Shown here: positions 1-9,142 of the stretch, in pieces
Numbering within the stretch: the stretch's first letter is position 1
Layout: each line of letters starts with the position of its first letter
Source of the DNA: Saccharomonospora amisosensis
GTDB taxonomy: Bacteria > Actinomycetota > Actinomycetes > Mycobacteriales > Pseudonocardiaceae
Length of the DNA stretch: 64,000 nt
Reading direction: 5' to 3'
NCBI RefSeq assembly: GCF_011761185.1
Contig: NZ_JAAOYM010000001.1
Coordinates: 3,720,001-3,784,000 of the forward strand
Translations under genes and position numbers: made by a program
The notes under the pieces: model-generated
Databases searched by the model: none
Seen by the model: the letters and a program-made list of their open reading frames with translations, nothing else
Told to the model about the DNA's origin: nothing

Positions 1-406
1 GGCGGGCTGGTGGATCAGCACGCGGGAGTTGGGCAGGGCGAGCCGCTTACCCTTCGTCCCGGCCGCGAGCAACACGGCCGCCGCGGATGCGGCCTGGCCG
101 AGGCAGACCGTCTGGATGTCGGGGCGCACGTACTGCATGGTGTCGTAGATCGCCATGAGCGCCGTGAAGGAGCCACCCGGGGAGTTGATGTAGATGATGA
201 TGTCGCGGTCGGGGTCCTCGTGCTCCAGGTGCAGCAGCTGGGCCATCACGTCGTTGGCCGACGCGTCGTCCACCTGCACCCCCAGCATGATCTGCCGCTC
301 CTCGTACAACTTGTTGTACGGGTTGGACTCCTTGACCCCGTAGCTGGTGCGCTCCACGTAGGAGGGCAGCACGTACCGGGACTGCGGAAGATATGGACTG
401 GTCATA
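1..406 (-). CDS. clpP2: ATP-dependent Clp protease proteolytic subunit ClpP2, 3' end cut by window
   Basis: Serine peptidase subunit of the cytoplasmic Clp protease. The first 135 codons are present and the frame runs off the left edge. The ATG at 406 opens a protein beginning [20 protein letters not shown]. The ClpP strand INSPGG, the [12 protein letters not shown] segment with the catalytic Ser, and the start of the His segment (IHQPA) are visible; the catalytic Asp lies outside the window. It sits 25 bp downstream of clpP1 in the same direction. Mycobacterial ClpP1 and ClpP2 form a mixed tetradecamer, so a ClpP1P2 complex is expected here. The paralogue label follows mycobacterial gene order. 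Confidence 0.95.
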
Positions 407-431
407 GTGTTTTCGCTCCTGCCGTACCCGG

Positions 432-1043
432 TCAGTTGGAGTTCGAGTTCGGATGCGGGTGCTCGCGGGTCAGCACCTGGTCCACGAAGCCGTAGTCCTT
501 GGCTTCCTCGGCCGTGAACCACCGGTCGCGGTCACCATCGGCAATGATCTGCTCCACGGTCTGGCCCGTCTGCTCAGCGGTGATCTTCGCCAGCTCGTAC
601 TTCCACTTGCTGAACACCTCGGCCTGGATGGCGATGTCGGAAGCGGTGCCGCCGACACCCGCCGAAGGCTGGTGCATCAGGATGCGCGCGTGCTGTAGCG
701 CGTAGCGCTTACCGGGAGTACCCGAGGAGAGCAGGAACTGGCCCATGGACGCGGCCAACCCCATCGCATACGTGGCCACGTCGGGCTCGATGAGTTGCAT
801 CGTGTCGTAGATCGCGAAACCGGCCGTCACCGACCCGCCCGGCGAGTTGATGTAGAACCGGATGTCGGCCTGCGAGTCCTCGGCGGCCAGCAGCAGCAGC
901 TGCGCGGTGATGCGGTTGGCGACCTCGTCGTTGACCTCGGAGCCCAGCACGACGATGCGCTCCTGAAGCAGCCGCTCGTACACCGAGTCGGTCAGGTTGA
1001 GCCCCGCTGTGCTGGTTCGCCCCTCTGGCATGTGCTGCGTCAC
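432..1043 (-). CDS. clpP1: ATP-dependent Clp protease proteolytic subunit ClpP1
   Basis: Cytoplasmic serine protease subunit of 203 aa, the normal family length. The ClpP signatures are complete: catalytic Ser99 in GLAASMGQ, His124 in ILMHQPS and Asp173 in GDRDRWF, with the INSPGG strand at 65-70. The chosen GTG at 1043 gives [10 protein letters not shown]; the ATG at 1031 is an alternative. It lies between tig (upstream) and clpP2 (downstream), the usual actinobacterial tig-clpP1-clpP2 order that links nascent-chain folding with degradation. The tail is unusually Asn/Ser/His rich (HPHPNSNSN). Confidence 0.97.
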   Translation of the reverse strand: MTQHMPEGRTSTAGLNLTDSVYERLLQERIVVLGSEVNDEVANRITAQLLLLAAEDSQADIRFYINSPGGSVTAGFAIYDTMQLIEPDVATYAMGLAASMGQFLLSSGTPGKRYALQHARILMHQPSAGVGGTASDIAIQAEVFSKWKYELAKITAEQTGQTVEQIIADGDRDRWFTAEEAKDYGFVDQVLTREHPHPNSNSN

Positions 1044-1150
1044 GTCTGCCTGCCTTTTCAGGAGTCTGAGATCTTGTAACCGACCCTAACCAACTCGGGC
1101 GGCGCAGGATGCCTGACACCGCCCGAGTTCGCTCAGAGCATGAGAAAGGG

Positions 1151-2596
1151 TCACTTGTCGGAGCTGGAAGCAGCCTCTCCCGTGGTGCCCGCCTCGTCGG
1201 CATCACTCGACGGGGTAGCTTCGTCGCGCTCCTCGTCCTCGGCTGCGCCCTCGCCCTCGCCCTCGGTCTCGGTCTCGGCTGGACCGAACAGGTCCGTCAG
1301 GTCCACGGTGTTGCCCGCCTCGTCGGTCACGGTCACACCTCGCACCACCGAGGCGAGCGCCTTGCCACGACGGACGTCGGCATAGATGGCCCCCAGCTGA
1401 CCGGACTGCTGTGCCTGCGAGACGTACTGGTCCGGGCTCATCCCGAACCGCTGGGCCTGGTAGACGATGCGCTCGGTGAGTTCGGCGTCGTTGACGGAGA
1501 CGTCCTCGGCGTCGGCGACGGCGTCGAGCAGCAGCTGGGTACGCACGGACTTCTCCGCTTCCTTGCGCACCTCGTCCTCGAACTCCTCGAACGACTTGCC
1601 CTCGGACTCCAACGAACGCTTGAACGCTTCCTCGTCGTGGTCGAACGGGTGCACCGCGTCGTGCTTGCGGTTGGCGATCTCGGATTCCAGGATCGTCTCC
1701 GGAAGCGGAACATCCACTCGCTCGAGCAGCGCGTCGAGGACCTTGTCCCTGGCCTGCACTCCCTGCTGCATGCGCTTCATCCGCCGCAGCCGCTCACGCA
1801 GGTCCTCCTTGAGCTCCTCCAGGGTGTCGAACTCGCTGGCGAGCTGCGCGAACTCGTCGTCGGGCTCGGGCAGCTCCCGCTGCTTGATCGAGTTGACGGT
1901 CACCGTCACCTCGGCGTCCTTACCCACGTGCTCGCCCGCCAGCAGTTTCGTGGTGAAGGTCTTCTGCTCGCCCTCGTTCGCCCCGATAATCGCTTCGTCG
2001 ATGCCCTCGACCAGCTGACCCGAACCGATCTCGTAGGAAAGCCCGCTGGTGGAAGCGTCGGGAATCTCCTCACCGTCGACGGTGGCCGACAGGTCGATGG
2101 AGACGAAGTCACCGCTTTGTGCGGGCCGGTCGACTCCGGTCAGCGTGCCGAAGCGGGCCCGCAGCTCGTCGAGTTGCTCGTCGACCTCCGACTCCTCGAG
2201 CTCCACGTCGTCCACCGTGACCGTGATGTCGCCGAGGTCGGGCAGCGTGATGTCGGGACGCACATCCACCTCGGCGCTGAACTCCAGCACATCGCGGTCC
2301 TCGAGTTTGGTCACCTCGAAGTCCGGCTGACCAAGGGTGCGTACGTCGCCGCTTCGAACGGCCTCGAGGTACTTCGCGGGGATGGCCTCGTTGACCACCT
2401 CGTCGAGCACAGGCGCACGGCCGATCCGGCTCTCCAGGACGCGGGCGGGTGCCTTGCCCGGACGGAAACCGGGGATCCGGACCTGCTGAGCGATCTTGCG
2501 ATAGGCGCGGTCGAAGTTCGGTTTGAGCTCGTCGAACGGCACCTCGACATTGATCTTCACGCGCGTCGGGCTCAGCTGCTCGACGGTGCTCTTCAA
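1151..2596 (-). CDS. tig: Trigger factor (ribosome-associated chaperone and peptidyl-prolyl isomerase)
   Basis: 481 aa. Binds the ribosome near the exit tunnel and holds nascent chains. The N-terminal domain carries the ribosome-docking signature GFRPGKAP at residues 43-50, followed by an FKBP-type PPIase domain (about 155-245) and a helical C-terminal chaperone domain. A roughly 45-residue acidic Glu/Asp/Ser/Thr tail extends the end. The start is TTG at 2596, supported by AGGAGA with a 6-base gap. It lies 107 bp upstream of clpP1. nhaA lies 146 bp further upstream on the same strand. Confidence 0.96.
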   Translation of the reverse strand: MKSTVEQLSPTRVKINVEVPFDELKPNFDRAYRKIAQQVRIPGFRPGKAPARVLESRIGRAPVLDEVVNEAIPAKYLEAVRSGDVRTLGQPDFEVTKLEDRDVLEFSAEVDVRPDITLPDLGDITVTVDDVELEESEVDEQLDELRARFGTLTGVDRPAQSGDFVSIDLSATVDGEEIPDASTSGLSYEIGSGQLVEGIDEAIIGANEGEQKTFTTKLLAGEHVGKDAEVTVTVNSIKQRELPEPDDEFAQLASEFDTLEELKEDLRERLRRMKRMQQGVQARDKVLDALLERVDVPLPETILESEIANRKHDAVHPFDHDEEAFKRSLESEGKSFEEFEDEVRKEAEKSVRTQLLLDAVADAEDVSVNDAELTERIVYQAQRFGMSPDQYVSQAQQSGQLGAIYADVRRGKALASVVRGVTVTDEAGNTVDLTDLFGPAETETEGEGEGAAEDEERDEATPSSDADEAGTTGEAASSSDK

Positions 2597-2742
2597 GGTT
2601 TTCTCCTAGCCGGGACAGTGTCGGAATCTGGACAGGCTCCGCCCGACCATCGGCCTGCGGAACCGCAGTCCGAGTCTAGGCCAGTGACGTGGCTGCTGGA
2701 GCATGGGTCCGCCTGGACGAGGGGCCTTTACCGCGCTCCGGC

Positions 2743-4107
2743 TCACCCGCTCGAGCGTTCGGCGCCGGACGCCTCGTCGAGCGGGTTCCGCCGATCGGTT
2801 TCGCCCGAGGAGTCCGGTTCGTCCTCCTCGAACACATCCGGGATGCCGTCGAGGTCGGTGTCCCTGGTCTCCTTCTCGTAGACCCGCCGGTAGACCCGGT
2901 TGCGCAGTCGCAGGATGACCGTGGCGATCAGCGCCGCCAGCACCGACCCGGTGAGCACCGCGATCTTGACGTACTCGTCGCGCGCGGTGCCCGCACCGAA
3001 GGCAAGGTCACCCACCAGCAGCGACACGGTGAAGCCGATACCACCGAGGACGGCGAGACCGAGCACATCGACCCACGCGATGTCGCCGTCGAGTTCCGCC
3101 CTGGTGAACCGGCCCATGAGGTAGGTGGTCCCGAAGATGCCGATCGCCTTGCCCAGGACCAACCCCGCAACGATGCCGACCGCCACCGGGTCGGTGAGCG
3201 CGGTGCGCAGGCCTGCGAGCCCGCCGAAGGCGACGCCCGCGGCGAACAGGGCGAAGACGGGCACCGCCACGCCTGCCGAGATGGGCCGCCAGCGGTGTTC
3301 GAAGTGCTCGGCGAGGCCGACCGCCTCACCGCGCCTGCGCAGCGCGGGCACGGCGAAGCCGAGCAACACGCCCGCGACAGTGGCGTGCACTCCGGAGGCG
3401 TGCACCAGCGCCCACGCGACCACACCGAGCGGGATCAGCAGCCACCACGACCGAACCCGCCGCTGCACGAGCAGCGTGAACAGGCCCAGCGGCAGCAGCG
3501 CCAGCAGCAACGGCAGCGGCGCGAGGTCGTCGGTGTAGAAGATCGCGATGATCAGGATCGCCACCAGGTCGTCCACGACGGCCAAGGTGAGCAGGAACAT
3601 CCGCAGCGCCGAGGGCAGGCAGCGGCCGACCACGGCGAGCACTGCCACGGCGAACGCGATGTCGGTGGCCGTCGGAATCGCCCAGCCGCGCAACGCCGAA
3701 CTGTCGCCCAGGTTGACCAGGACGAAGATGAGCGCGGGAGCGACGACACCGCCGAGTGCCGCGGCCACCGGCAGCGCCGCCCGCCGGGGATCGCGCAGGT
3801 CGCCCGCGACGAACTCGCGTTTGAGTTCCAGGCCGACGACGAAGAAGAAGATGGCGAGCAGACCGTCGGCCGCCCACTGTGACAACGTCAGGTCCAGATG
3901 CAGCGCGTGCGGGCCGACGGTGAGTTCCCTCAGCCACGTGTAGGCCTGCGACCAGGGTGAGTTCGCCCACACCAGCGCCACGACGGCGCCGAAGAGCAGC
4001 AGCATCCCGCCGACGGTCTCCTGCCGGAGGATGTCGGCGACCTGCCGCCACTCGCTCCAGGACGCCCGGCGGAACAGTTTCGACCTGGCTGGGGACTCGA
4101 TACTCAT
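2743..4107 (-). CDS. nhaA: Na+/H+ antiporter NhaA
   Basis: 454 aa inner-membrane antiporter that exchanges internal Na+ for external protons in pH and salt homeostasis. The family landmarks are present: the ELKREF segment near 94-99, Asp149 in the PTATD motif (equivalent to E. coli Asp133), and the ion-binding pair Asp179/Asp180 in LAVVDDL. About 11-12 hydrophobic helices can be traced. The C-terminal tail of about 45 residues is hydrophilic and acidic ([15 protein letters not shown]) and longer than in E. coli NhaA. It lies upstream of tig on the same strand. Confidence 0.95.
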   Translation of the reverse strand: MSIESPARSKLFRRASWSEWRQVADILRQETVGGMLLLFGAVVALVWANSPWSQAYTWLRELTVGPHALHLDLTLSQWAADGLLAIFFFVVGLELKREFVAGDLRDPRRAALPVAAALGGVVAPALIFVLVNLGDSSALRGWAIPTATDIAFAVAVLAVVGRCLPSALRMFLLTLAVVDDLVAILIIAIFYTDDLAPLPLLLALLPLGLFTLLVQRRVRSWWLLIPLGVVAWALVHASGVHATVAGVLLGFAVPALRRRGEAVGLAEHFEHRWRPISAGVAVPVFALFAAGVAFGGLAGLRTALTDPVAVGIVAGLVLGKAIGIFGTTYLMGRFTRAELDGDIAWVDVLGLAVLGGIGFTVSLLVGDLAFGAGTARDEYVKIAVLTGSVLAALIATVILRLRNRVYRRVYEKETRDTDLDGIPDVFEEDEPDSSGETDRRNPLDEASGAERSSG

Positions 4108-4206
4108 CTCGTCTCGTCAGACCCTCTCGCTCAGGCGAATGTTCCGGCGCGCTTCCCCATGATCTTACTGGCAGCCGACCAGCCGACGAGATTTCAAGAT
4201 CAACTT

Positions 4207-4491
4207 TTACCGGAGCCGGCGCAGCCAGAGCCGCCAGATGAGCAATGTGGGGAGGCCGACTCCGACGATCGCGCCGACGATGCCGACCGGCAGCGAGCCG
4301 ATCTCCGTGCCGATGGCGACGACAGCCAGACCGACGACGAAGCACACCAACAGCGCGACAACGGCCAGTGCGGTGGACGACAGCGCGAACGGGCGCAGCC
4401 GGGAAAGCCGCTGGGCAAGGCGCGGATCGTGCTGGGCCAGCCTGCGCTCTAGCTCGGCAAGCTGCCGCCGCTCCTCGTCCCGTAGCGCCAT
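4207..4491 (-). CDS. DUF3040 family small membrane protein
   Basis: 94 aa from the ATG at 4491 (MALRDEERRQL); an in-frame start further upstream would add 12 unlikely residues. The N-terminal charged helix (EERRQLAELERRLAQHDPRL) is typical of actinobacterial DUF3040 proteins, followed by two transmembrane segments and a basic end (WRLWLRRLR). Function is unknown. It is oriented away from the lytS-like gene with a 180-bp shared upstream region and sits about 100 bp upstream of nhaA on the same strand. Confidence 0.8.
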   Translation of the reverse strand: MALRDEERRQLAELERRLAQHDPRLAQRLSRLRPFALSSTALAVVALLVCFVVGLAVVAIGTEIGSLPVGIVGAIVGVGLPTLLIWRLWLRRLR

Positions 4492-4670
4492 CGTGACATC
4501 ACCACGGCAATTATGGGCCTTCACCACACTTCAGCACAGCCCGTAATGCCCGAAACCTACCCGTTGGCGAGTTCGGTGACGGTTCGTTTCCGTTCGCCCT
4601 TCCTGCCCTTCCCGCCGCCCGGCACGGCGGTTAGATTCGCAGGGACCCGTCGGCGCAGCTGGGAGCGAGC

Positions 4671-5741
4671 ATGTCCATGCCTGCGGAGGACGGCCCGGCC
4701 AAGGGCATCCCCTGGTCGCGGCGCCTGCGCGATCCTGGCTCGATCCTGGAGACCGCGCGGCACGTCTCCGACGACCTGGTCGACGGCCTTTCCGGACCGA
4801 GGGTACGGGCAGCGGCACGCGGCATCCGCAAGCTCCTGGCGGCCGACGGCGTCGGCCTCGCCGATCTTTCCGGAAGCATGGTGCAGGCGGGCAGCCTGCC
4901 AGGCGACGTCGACACCGCCGCGCTGGTGGACGAGGTGTTGCACACCGAGAACCGGGCAAGGCGAGCTGAGGTCGTCGCACTTCCGCTGATCGTGCACGAC
5001 GAACTCGCGGGCGTGCTGGTGGTCGCGGGAACCGCCCGGTTGACCGCGCTCAACGAGGTGGCGCAGCTGCTGGTCGCGGCGCTGGAACGGGGCAGGCTGG
5101 AGGCCTCCGCCGAGCACGCCGCCGAGGCCGAGTTGCGCGCGTTGCGAGCGGAGATCTCACCCCATTTCGTCTACAACGCGCTCACGGTCATCGCGGGTCT
5201 CGTACGGCCCGACCCCGCCCGCTCCCGCGAACTCATGCTGGACTTCGCCGACTACATCCGGTACAGCCTCGCCAGCCACGGCGAGTACACGACGGTCGCC
5301 GACGAGTTCCACGCCATCGAGACCTACCTTGCCCTGCAACGGGCTGTGCTCGGTGACCGACTCCGGGTGCAGGTGCGCGTCGCGCCCGAAGTGCTCGCCG
5401 TAGCCATCCCCTACCTCGTGCTGCAACCCCTCGTGGAGAACGCGGTCAGGCACGGCATCGAACGGCGGTCAGGCGGCGGTACCGTGCAGGTCCTCGGCGA
5501 GGCCGAGGGCACGGACTGCGTCATCAGCGTCGAGGACGACGGTGCCGGTATGGACCCCGAACATGCGAAGGCCCTGTTGGCGGGGGGTGGTGCGGCAACG
5601 AGCATGGGTCTTGCGAACGTCGACAGGCGACTGCGCAACGTCTACGGACCCTGGTTCGGGCTCGTCGTCGAGACGGCGCCGGACGAGGGCACCCGGGTCA
5701 TCGTGCGAGTACCGAGATTCCAGCCGGGAGTGATGCCGTGA
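4671..5741 (+). CDS. LytS/YpdA-type sensor histidine kinase, soluble form
   Basis: 356 aa. Residues 40-140 look like a GAF-type sensory domain. The His_kinase module starts at the ISPHFVYNAL motif (phospho-acceptor His165), and a HATPase_c domain follows with VLQPLVENAVRHG (N box) and EDDGAGMD (G1). No transmembrane segment is seen, unlike LytS or BtsS with their 5TM domain, so the signal is probably cytoplasmic. The stop overlaps the start of the response-regulator gene by four bases, implying translational coupling. The genes downstream are monocarboxylate-type symporters. Confidence 0.92.
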   Translation: MSMPAEDGPAKGIPWSRRLRDPGSILETARHVSDDLVDGLSGPRVRAAARGIRKLLAADGVGLADLSGSMVQAGSLPGDVDTAALVDEVLHTENRARRAEVVALPLIVHDELAGVLVVAGTARLTALNEVAQLLVAALERGRLEASAEHAAEAELRALRAEISPHFVYNALTVIAGLVRPDPARSRELMLDFADYIRYSLASHGEYTTVADEFHAIETYLALQRAVLGDRLRVQVRVAPEVLAVAIPYLVLQPLVENAVRHGIERRSGGGTVQVLGEAEGTDCVISVEDDGAGMDPEHAKALLAGGGAATSMGLANVDRRLRNVYGPWFGLVVETAPDEGTRVIVRVPRFQPGVMP

Positions 5742-6514
5742 CCGAGACAGGACAGGGGTTGCGGGTGCTCGCGATCGACGACGTACCGGCCGCGCTGGAG
5801 GACCTGTGCGGCATGCTGCGGGAAGCTCCGGAAGTGTCGGACGTCGTCGCGGCGGGCGATCCGCTTTCCGCACTGAAACTCCTGCGCAGCGACGAGTTCG
5901 ACGCGGTGTTCCTCGACATCTCGATGCCTGGACTCGACGGTCTCGAACTTGCGGCGCTGCTGAGGAAACTGGCTACCCCACCCGTGATCGTCTTCGTCAC
6001 CGCTTACGAGGAGCACGCGGTCGCCGCCTTCGGCATCGGAGCGGTCGATTACCTGCTCAAGCCGGTGCGAGCCGAACGCCTGGCCGAGGCGCTCACCAGG
6101 GTCGGCCGGTTCAGCCACAGCGAGGAGCCCAACCAGCAACGCGGCGCCCCAGACGCGATGGCGGCGCTGCCGGTGGAATCGGGCGGCCGCACCAGGTATG
6201 TGCCACGCAGGGACGTGCAGTTCGTCGAGGCGCACGGCGACTACGTGAGGCTGCACGCCCGTTCCGGTGTGCATCTGGTGCGGATGCCCATCTCGCGACT
6301 CGAGGAGTACTGGTCTGGCGCGGGTTTCGTGCGCACGCATCGCGGCTTCCTCGTCGCGCTCGCGGCGGTGCGCGAACTGCGCAGCGATTCCGTGGGTGGC
6401 CTGCTGGCACACACCGACCTCGGCGACGTGCCGGTGAGCCGCAGGCACGCGAGGGAACTACGGCAGCAGTTGCTGCGCGCCGCCCAGCGGGGCGAACTCG
6501 AACAACGGACCTGA
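5738..6514 (+). CDS. LytR/AlgR-type response regulator with LytTR DNA-binding domain
   Basis: 258 aa. The receiver domain (1-125) has the acidic pair IDD at 13-15, the phospho-acceptor Asp60 in VFLDISMPG, and the KPV Lys switch near 108-110. A LytTR domain fills about 150-245 (RYVPRRDVQFVEAHGDYV, then RTHRGFLV). The GTG start at 5738 overlaps the kinase stop. Together they form a LytS/LytR pair which, by analogy with BtsSR and YpdAB of enterobacteria, may control the symporter genes immediately downstream. The target and ligand are inferred. Confidence 0.93.
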   Translation: MTETGQGLRVLAIDDVPAALEDLCGMLREAPEVSDVVAAGDPLSALKLLRSDEFDAVFLDISMPGLDGLELAALLRKLATPPVIVFVTAYEEHAVAAFGIGAVDYLLKPVRAERLAEALTRVGRFSHSEEPNQQRGAPDAMAALPVESGGRTRYVPRRDVQFVEAHGDYVRLHARSGVHLVRMPISRLEEYWSGAGFVRTHRGFLVALAAVRELRSDSVGGLLAHTDLGDVPVSRRHARELRQQLLRAAQRGELEQRT

Positions 6515-6560
6515 GAATGCCGAACGCGCTTAGCCTTCGCCACCCCTGTGGCGCGAGACC

Positions 6561-6956
6561 GTGGTGGTCGCCGTGAGCACCACCCGAAGGGTCACGGTGA
6601 CCAGCCCGCAGACTCGGCTGGCCCACTCAAGGAGGCGGTACCGGGCGCGATGGCGCCCCGCGACACTCGACCCCGCCGACGCTCCACGCGCCGTGGCGCT
6701 GTATCGCGCGCAGTCACGCAGGGCGGCGATCGCCCTTGGGTCGCTGTTCACGCTCGTGTTCGGACTTCCACTGCTGCTTTCCGCGCTGCCCTGGCTCGAC
6801 CAGGTACGGCTGTTCGGCCTGCCGTTGTCGTGGCTGGCGCCAGTCGCGGTGCCGTTCCCGGCGATGGTGTGGCTGGCGTTTTGGCATCTGTGGCGGGCAG
6901 AGCGGGTGGAGCGCGAACCCGATCACCGTGACAGCCACGAGGACGAGCCCCGGTGA
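6561..6956 (+). CDS. Small two-helix membrane protein, partner of the following symporter
   Basis: 131 aa, or shorter if a later GTG is used (6564, 6573 and 6597 are in frame). It has a basic N-terminus, two hydrophobic segments (about 57-75 and 84-108) and a charged tail ending EDEPR. The stop overlaps the GTG of the 6953 symporter. It occupies the position that a DUF485 protein holds in front of the second symporter in this locus, so it is probably a small accessory subunit, although its sequence is not recognisably DUF485. Confidence 0.65.
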   Translation: MVVAVSTTRRVTVTSPQTRLAHSRRRYRARWRPATLDPADAPRAVALYRAQSRRAAIALGSLFTLVFGLPLLLSALPWLDQVRLFGLPLSWLAPVAVPFPAMVWLAFWHLWRAERVEREPDHRDSHEDEPR

Positions 6957-8728
6957 TCGTCGCACTCGCTGTCGCGCCGGTGCTTGTGGTGACGCTGCTG
7001 ATCGGGCTGCGTGGCGTCGCGGCCATGCGCACCACGTCCGACTTCCTCGTGGCATCGCGAAGGGTGTCACCGCTGCTGAACTCCGCCGCGGTGTCGGGTG
7101 AGTACCTTTCGGCGGCTTCGTTTCTCGGTGTGGCCGGCCTGATGGTGAAGGACGGCGTCGGTGCGTTGTGGTACCCGGTGGGGTTCACGGCGGGCTACAT
7201 CGCGATGCTCGCGCTGGTGGCGGCCCCGATGCGCCGCTCCGGCGCGCTCACCGTGCCCGACTTCGCGGAGGCCAGGCTGGCCTCACCTTCGCTGCGGCGG
7301 CTGGCGGCTGTGGTCGTACTCGTCATAGGAGTGCTGTATCTGGTGCCGCAGTTTCGAACGGCGGGACTGGTGCTCAGTGTCGTCAGCGGGGCGCCGTACT
7401 GGGTCGGCGTCGCCATCGCGGGCGTGGCCGTCAGCGCCACCCTCGCGCTCGGCGGGATGCGCGCCGCGACCTACGTGCAGGCGTTCCAGTTCTTTTTCAA
7501 ACTGGCCCTGTTCATCATCCCGGCGATCTGGCTGCTTTCCCAGGTGGGCCCCGAGGTGCGCGACCAAGCTCTGCACCCGGAGGAGTTCACCCACTTCACA
7601 GAGGACACGACGTTGACCTTCCGGGTGGGCGCGACCCTCGACGTCCCGGAGGGGGTGACGGTGGTCGAACCGGACGGCACCCGCACCCCGGTCGCCCCCG
7701 GCGAATGGCAGATCCCGGCGGGAAGCACCGTCGTGTTCCCCGAGGGCAGCAGGGCCCCGCAACTGCGGGGCGAGACCGCCCCCGGCGCGCCGGGCTGGGA
7801 ACGCCCGCTGCTCGACCTCGCCGACACCGGCTACCCCCTGCTCGGGACGTGGGCCGTGCTCGTGGCGACCATGCTCGGCACGATGGGGCTGCCGCACGTG
7901 ATCATGCGGTTCCACACCAGCCCGGACGGAAGGGCTGCCAGGCGTACGGCGGCGCTGACGGTGGCGTTGCTCAGCATGTTCTACCTCTTCCCCGGCATCT
8001 ACGGGATGCTCGGGAGAGTCCTCGTACCGCACCTCTACCTGTCCGGCGCCACGGACAGCGCCGTGGTGGCGCTGCCCGCGCAGGTGGACCCCAGCACGAC
8101 GGGGACGGTCTTCACCGGCCTGCTCACCGCGGGCGCGTTCGCGGCATTCCTGGCCACCTCGCTCGGGCTGCTGCTCGTCGTGTCTGGGGCGATCTCGCAC
8201 GACCTCGTTCCAGGAGGGCTGCGGCAGCTCAGGGTCGCCGTGCTCGGTGCGGCGGCGATCGTCGTGCTGCTGGCCCTTCCCGCGGTCCGCTTCGACGCCG
8301 GGATGCTGGTCACCTGGGGATTCACGGTCGCGGCCTCGACCTTCTGCCCGCTGCTGGTACTGGGCATCTGGTGGTCCCGGCTCACCGCACCTGGTGCGAT
8401 CGCCGGGGTCGCCACCGGTCTGGTCGCCTCCACCGGGGCCTTTCTGTTCACGGTTACCCAGCCGCCCGTCGACGGCTGGGTCGGCATTCTGCTGGTGCAG
8501 CCGGCGCCGTGGTCGGTGCCGCTGGCGTTCACCACGATGGTCGCGGTCTCACTGTTCGGACGCCCGCCACCCTGGTCGACAGCGGCCATGCTGCGGCTGC
8601 ACCTCGACGAACAACGCCGCCTCCCGTTCGCCACCCGCTCCGCGGTCGTACGTGATCTGGGCCACTCGTCGTGGTCCGCCCGCCGCTCGTCTGCCGTTCG
8701 TCGCATCACGCGCCGATTGGTCCGCTGA
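6953..8728 (+). CDS. Sodium:solute symporter (ActP/MctP-like), with extracytoplasmic insertion
   Basis: 591 aa, LeuT-fold SSS-family transporter of about 13 helices. The SSS core GEYLSAASFLGVAG lies near residues 45-58 and GTMGLPHVIMRFHTS near 310-325; both closely match the second symporter here. The family transports short monocarboxylates such as acetate, propionate or pyruvate; the substrate cannot be fixed from sequence. An additional hydrophilic segment at about 201-293 contains Pro/Gly/Val-rich beta-like stretches and is absent from the 9139 paralogue. The gene is translationally coupled to the small gene before it. Confidence 0.88.
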   Translation: MIVALAVAPVLVVTLLIGLRGVAAMRTTSDFLVASRRVSPLLNSAAVSGEYLSAASFLGVAGLMVKDGVGALWYPVGFTAGYIAMLALVAAPMRRSGALTVPDFAEARLASPSLRRLAAVVVLVIGVLYLVPQFRTAGLVLSVVSGAPYWVGVAIAGVAVSATLALGGMRAATYVQAFQFFFKLALFIIPAIWLLSQVGPEVRDQALHPEEFTHFTEDTTLTFRVGATLDVPEGVTVVEPDGTRTPVAPGEWQIPAGSTVVFPEGSRAPQLRGETAPGAPGWERPLLDLADTGYPLLGTWAVLVATMLGTMGLPHVIMRFHTSPDGRAARRTAALTVALLSMFYLFPGIYGMLGRVLVPHLYLSGATDSAVVALPAQVDPSTTGTVFTGLLTAGAFAAFLATSLGLLLVVSGAISHDLVPGGLRQLRVAVLGAAAIVVLLALPAVRFDAGMLVTWGFTVAASTFCPLLVLGIWWSRLTAPGAIAGVATGLVASTGAFLFTVTQPPVDGWVGILLVQPAPWSVPLAFTTMVAVSLFGRPPPWSTAAMLRLHLDEQRRLPFATRSAVVRDLGHSSWSARRSSAVRRITRRLVR

Positions 8729-8748
8729 CGATTCCGGCATTTCGACGC

Positions 8749-8791
8749 CCTCCTTACTGTGGCGGCACGCAACACGCCTGTGACAAGGAGG
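8749..8791 (+). promoter_or_regulatory. Possible hairpin sequestering the ribosome-binding site of the DUF485 gene
   Basis: CCTCCTT at 8749-8755 is an exact complement of AAGGAGG at 8785-8791, the Shine-Dalgarno sequence of the GTG at 8798. The 29-nt loop contains a second small complementarity (GGCG/CGCC). It could limit translation of the second transporter pair. This is a prediction from base pairing only. Confidence 0.35.
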
Positions 8792-8797
8792 TCAGGA

Positions 8798-9142
8798 GTG
8801 AGTACTACCGAGCCCTCGACCCATCCACCAGGGCCCAAGTCCTGGGCGGAGGTCCACGGGAGCGAGGAGTTTCGGCAGCTGCGCAAGCGCCTGCGAAGCT
8901 TCGTCTTCCCGATGACCGCGCTGTTTCTCCTCTGGTACCTGCTTTACGTGGTGCTGGCCGACTACGCGCACGGGTTCATGTCCACAAAGGTCGTCGGCAA
9001 CATCAACATCGGGCTGATTTTCGGCCTGCTGCAGTTCGTGTCGACGTTCCTGATCACTGGGCTGTACGTGCGTTACGCCAACCGCAAGCTCGACCCCATC
9101 GCCGACAAGATCCGCGATGAGATGGAGGGGGAGCAGTCATGA
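8798..9142 (+). CDS. DUF485 family membrane protein
   Basis: 114 aa from the GTG at 8798, chosen because AAGGAGG lies 6 bases upstream; an in-frame start at 8759 would lack such a site. The DUF485 pattern is present: a SEEFRQLRKRLRSFVFP lead-in, then two helices (MTALFLLWYLLYVVLADYA and IFGLLQFVSTFLITGLYV) and the YVRYANRKLDPIAD tail. DUF485 proteins such as YjcH precede actP in many bacteria. The stop overlaps the next ATG, indicating coupling to the symporter. Confidence 0.92.
   Translation: MSTTEPSTHPPGPKSWAEVHGSEEFRQLRKRLRSFVFPMTALFLLWYLLYVVLADYAHGFMSTKVVGNINIGLIFGLLQFVSTFLITGLYVRYANRKLDPIADKIRDEMEGEQS

Noticed and set aside
1109-2881. A 590-codon plus-strand frame across tig
   Set aside because: Antisense shadow of trigger factor, with no recognisable domain.
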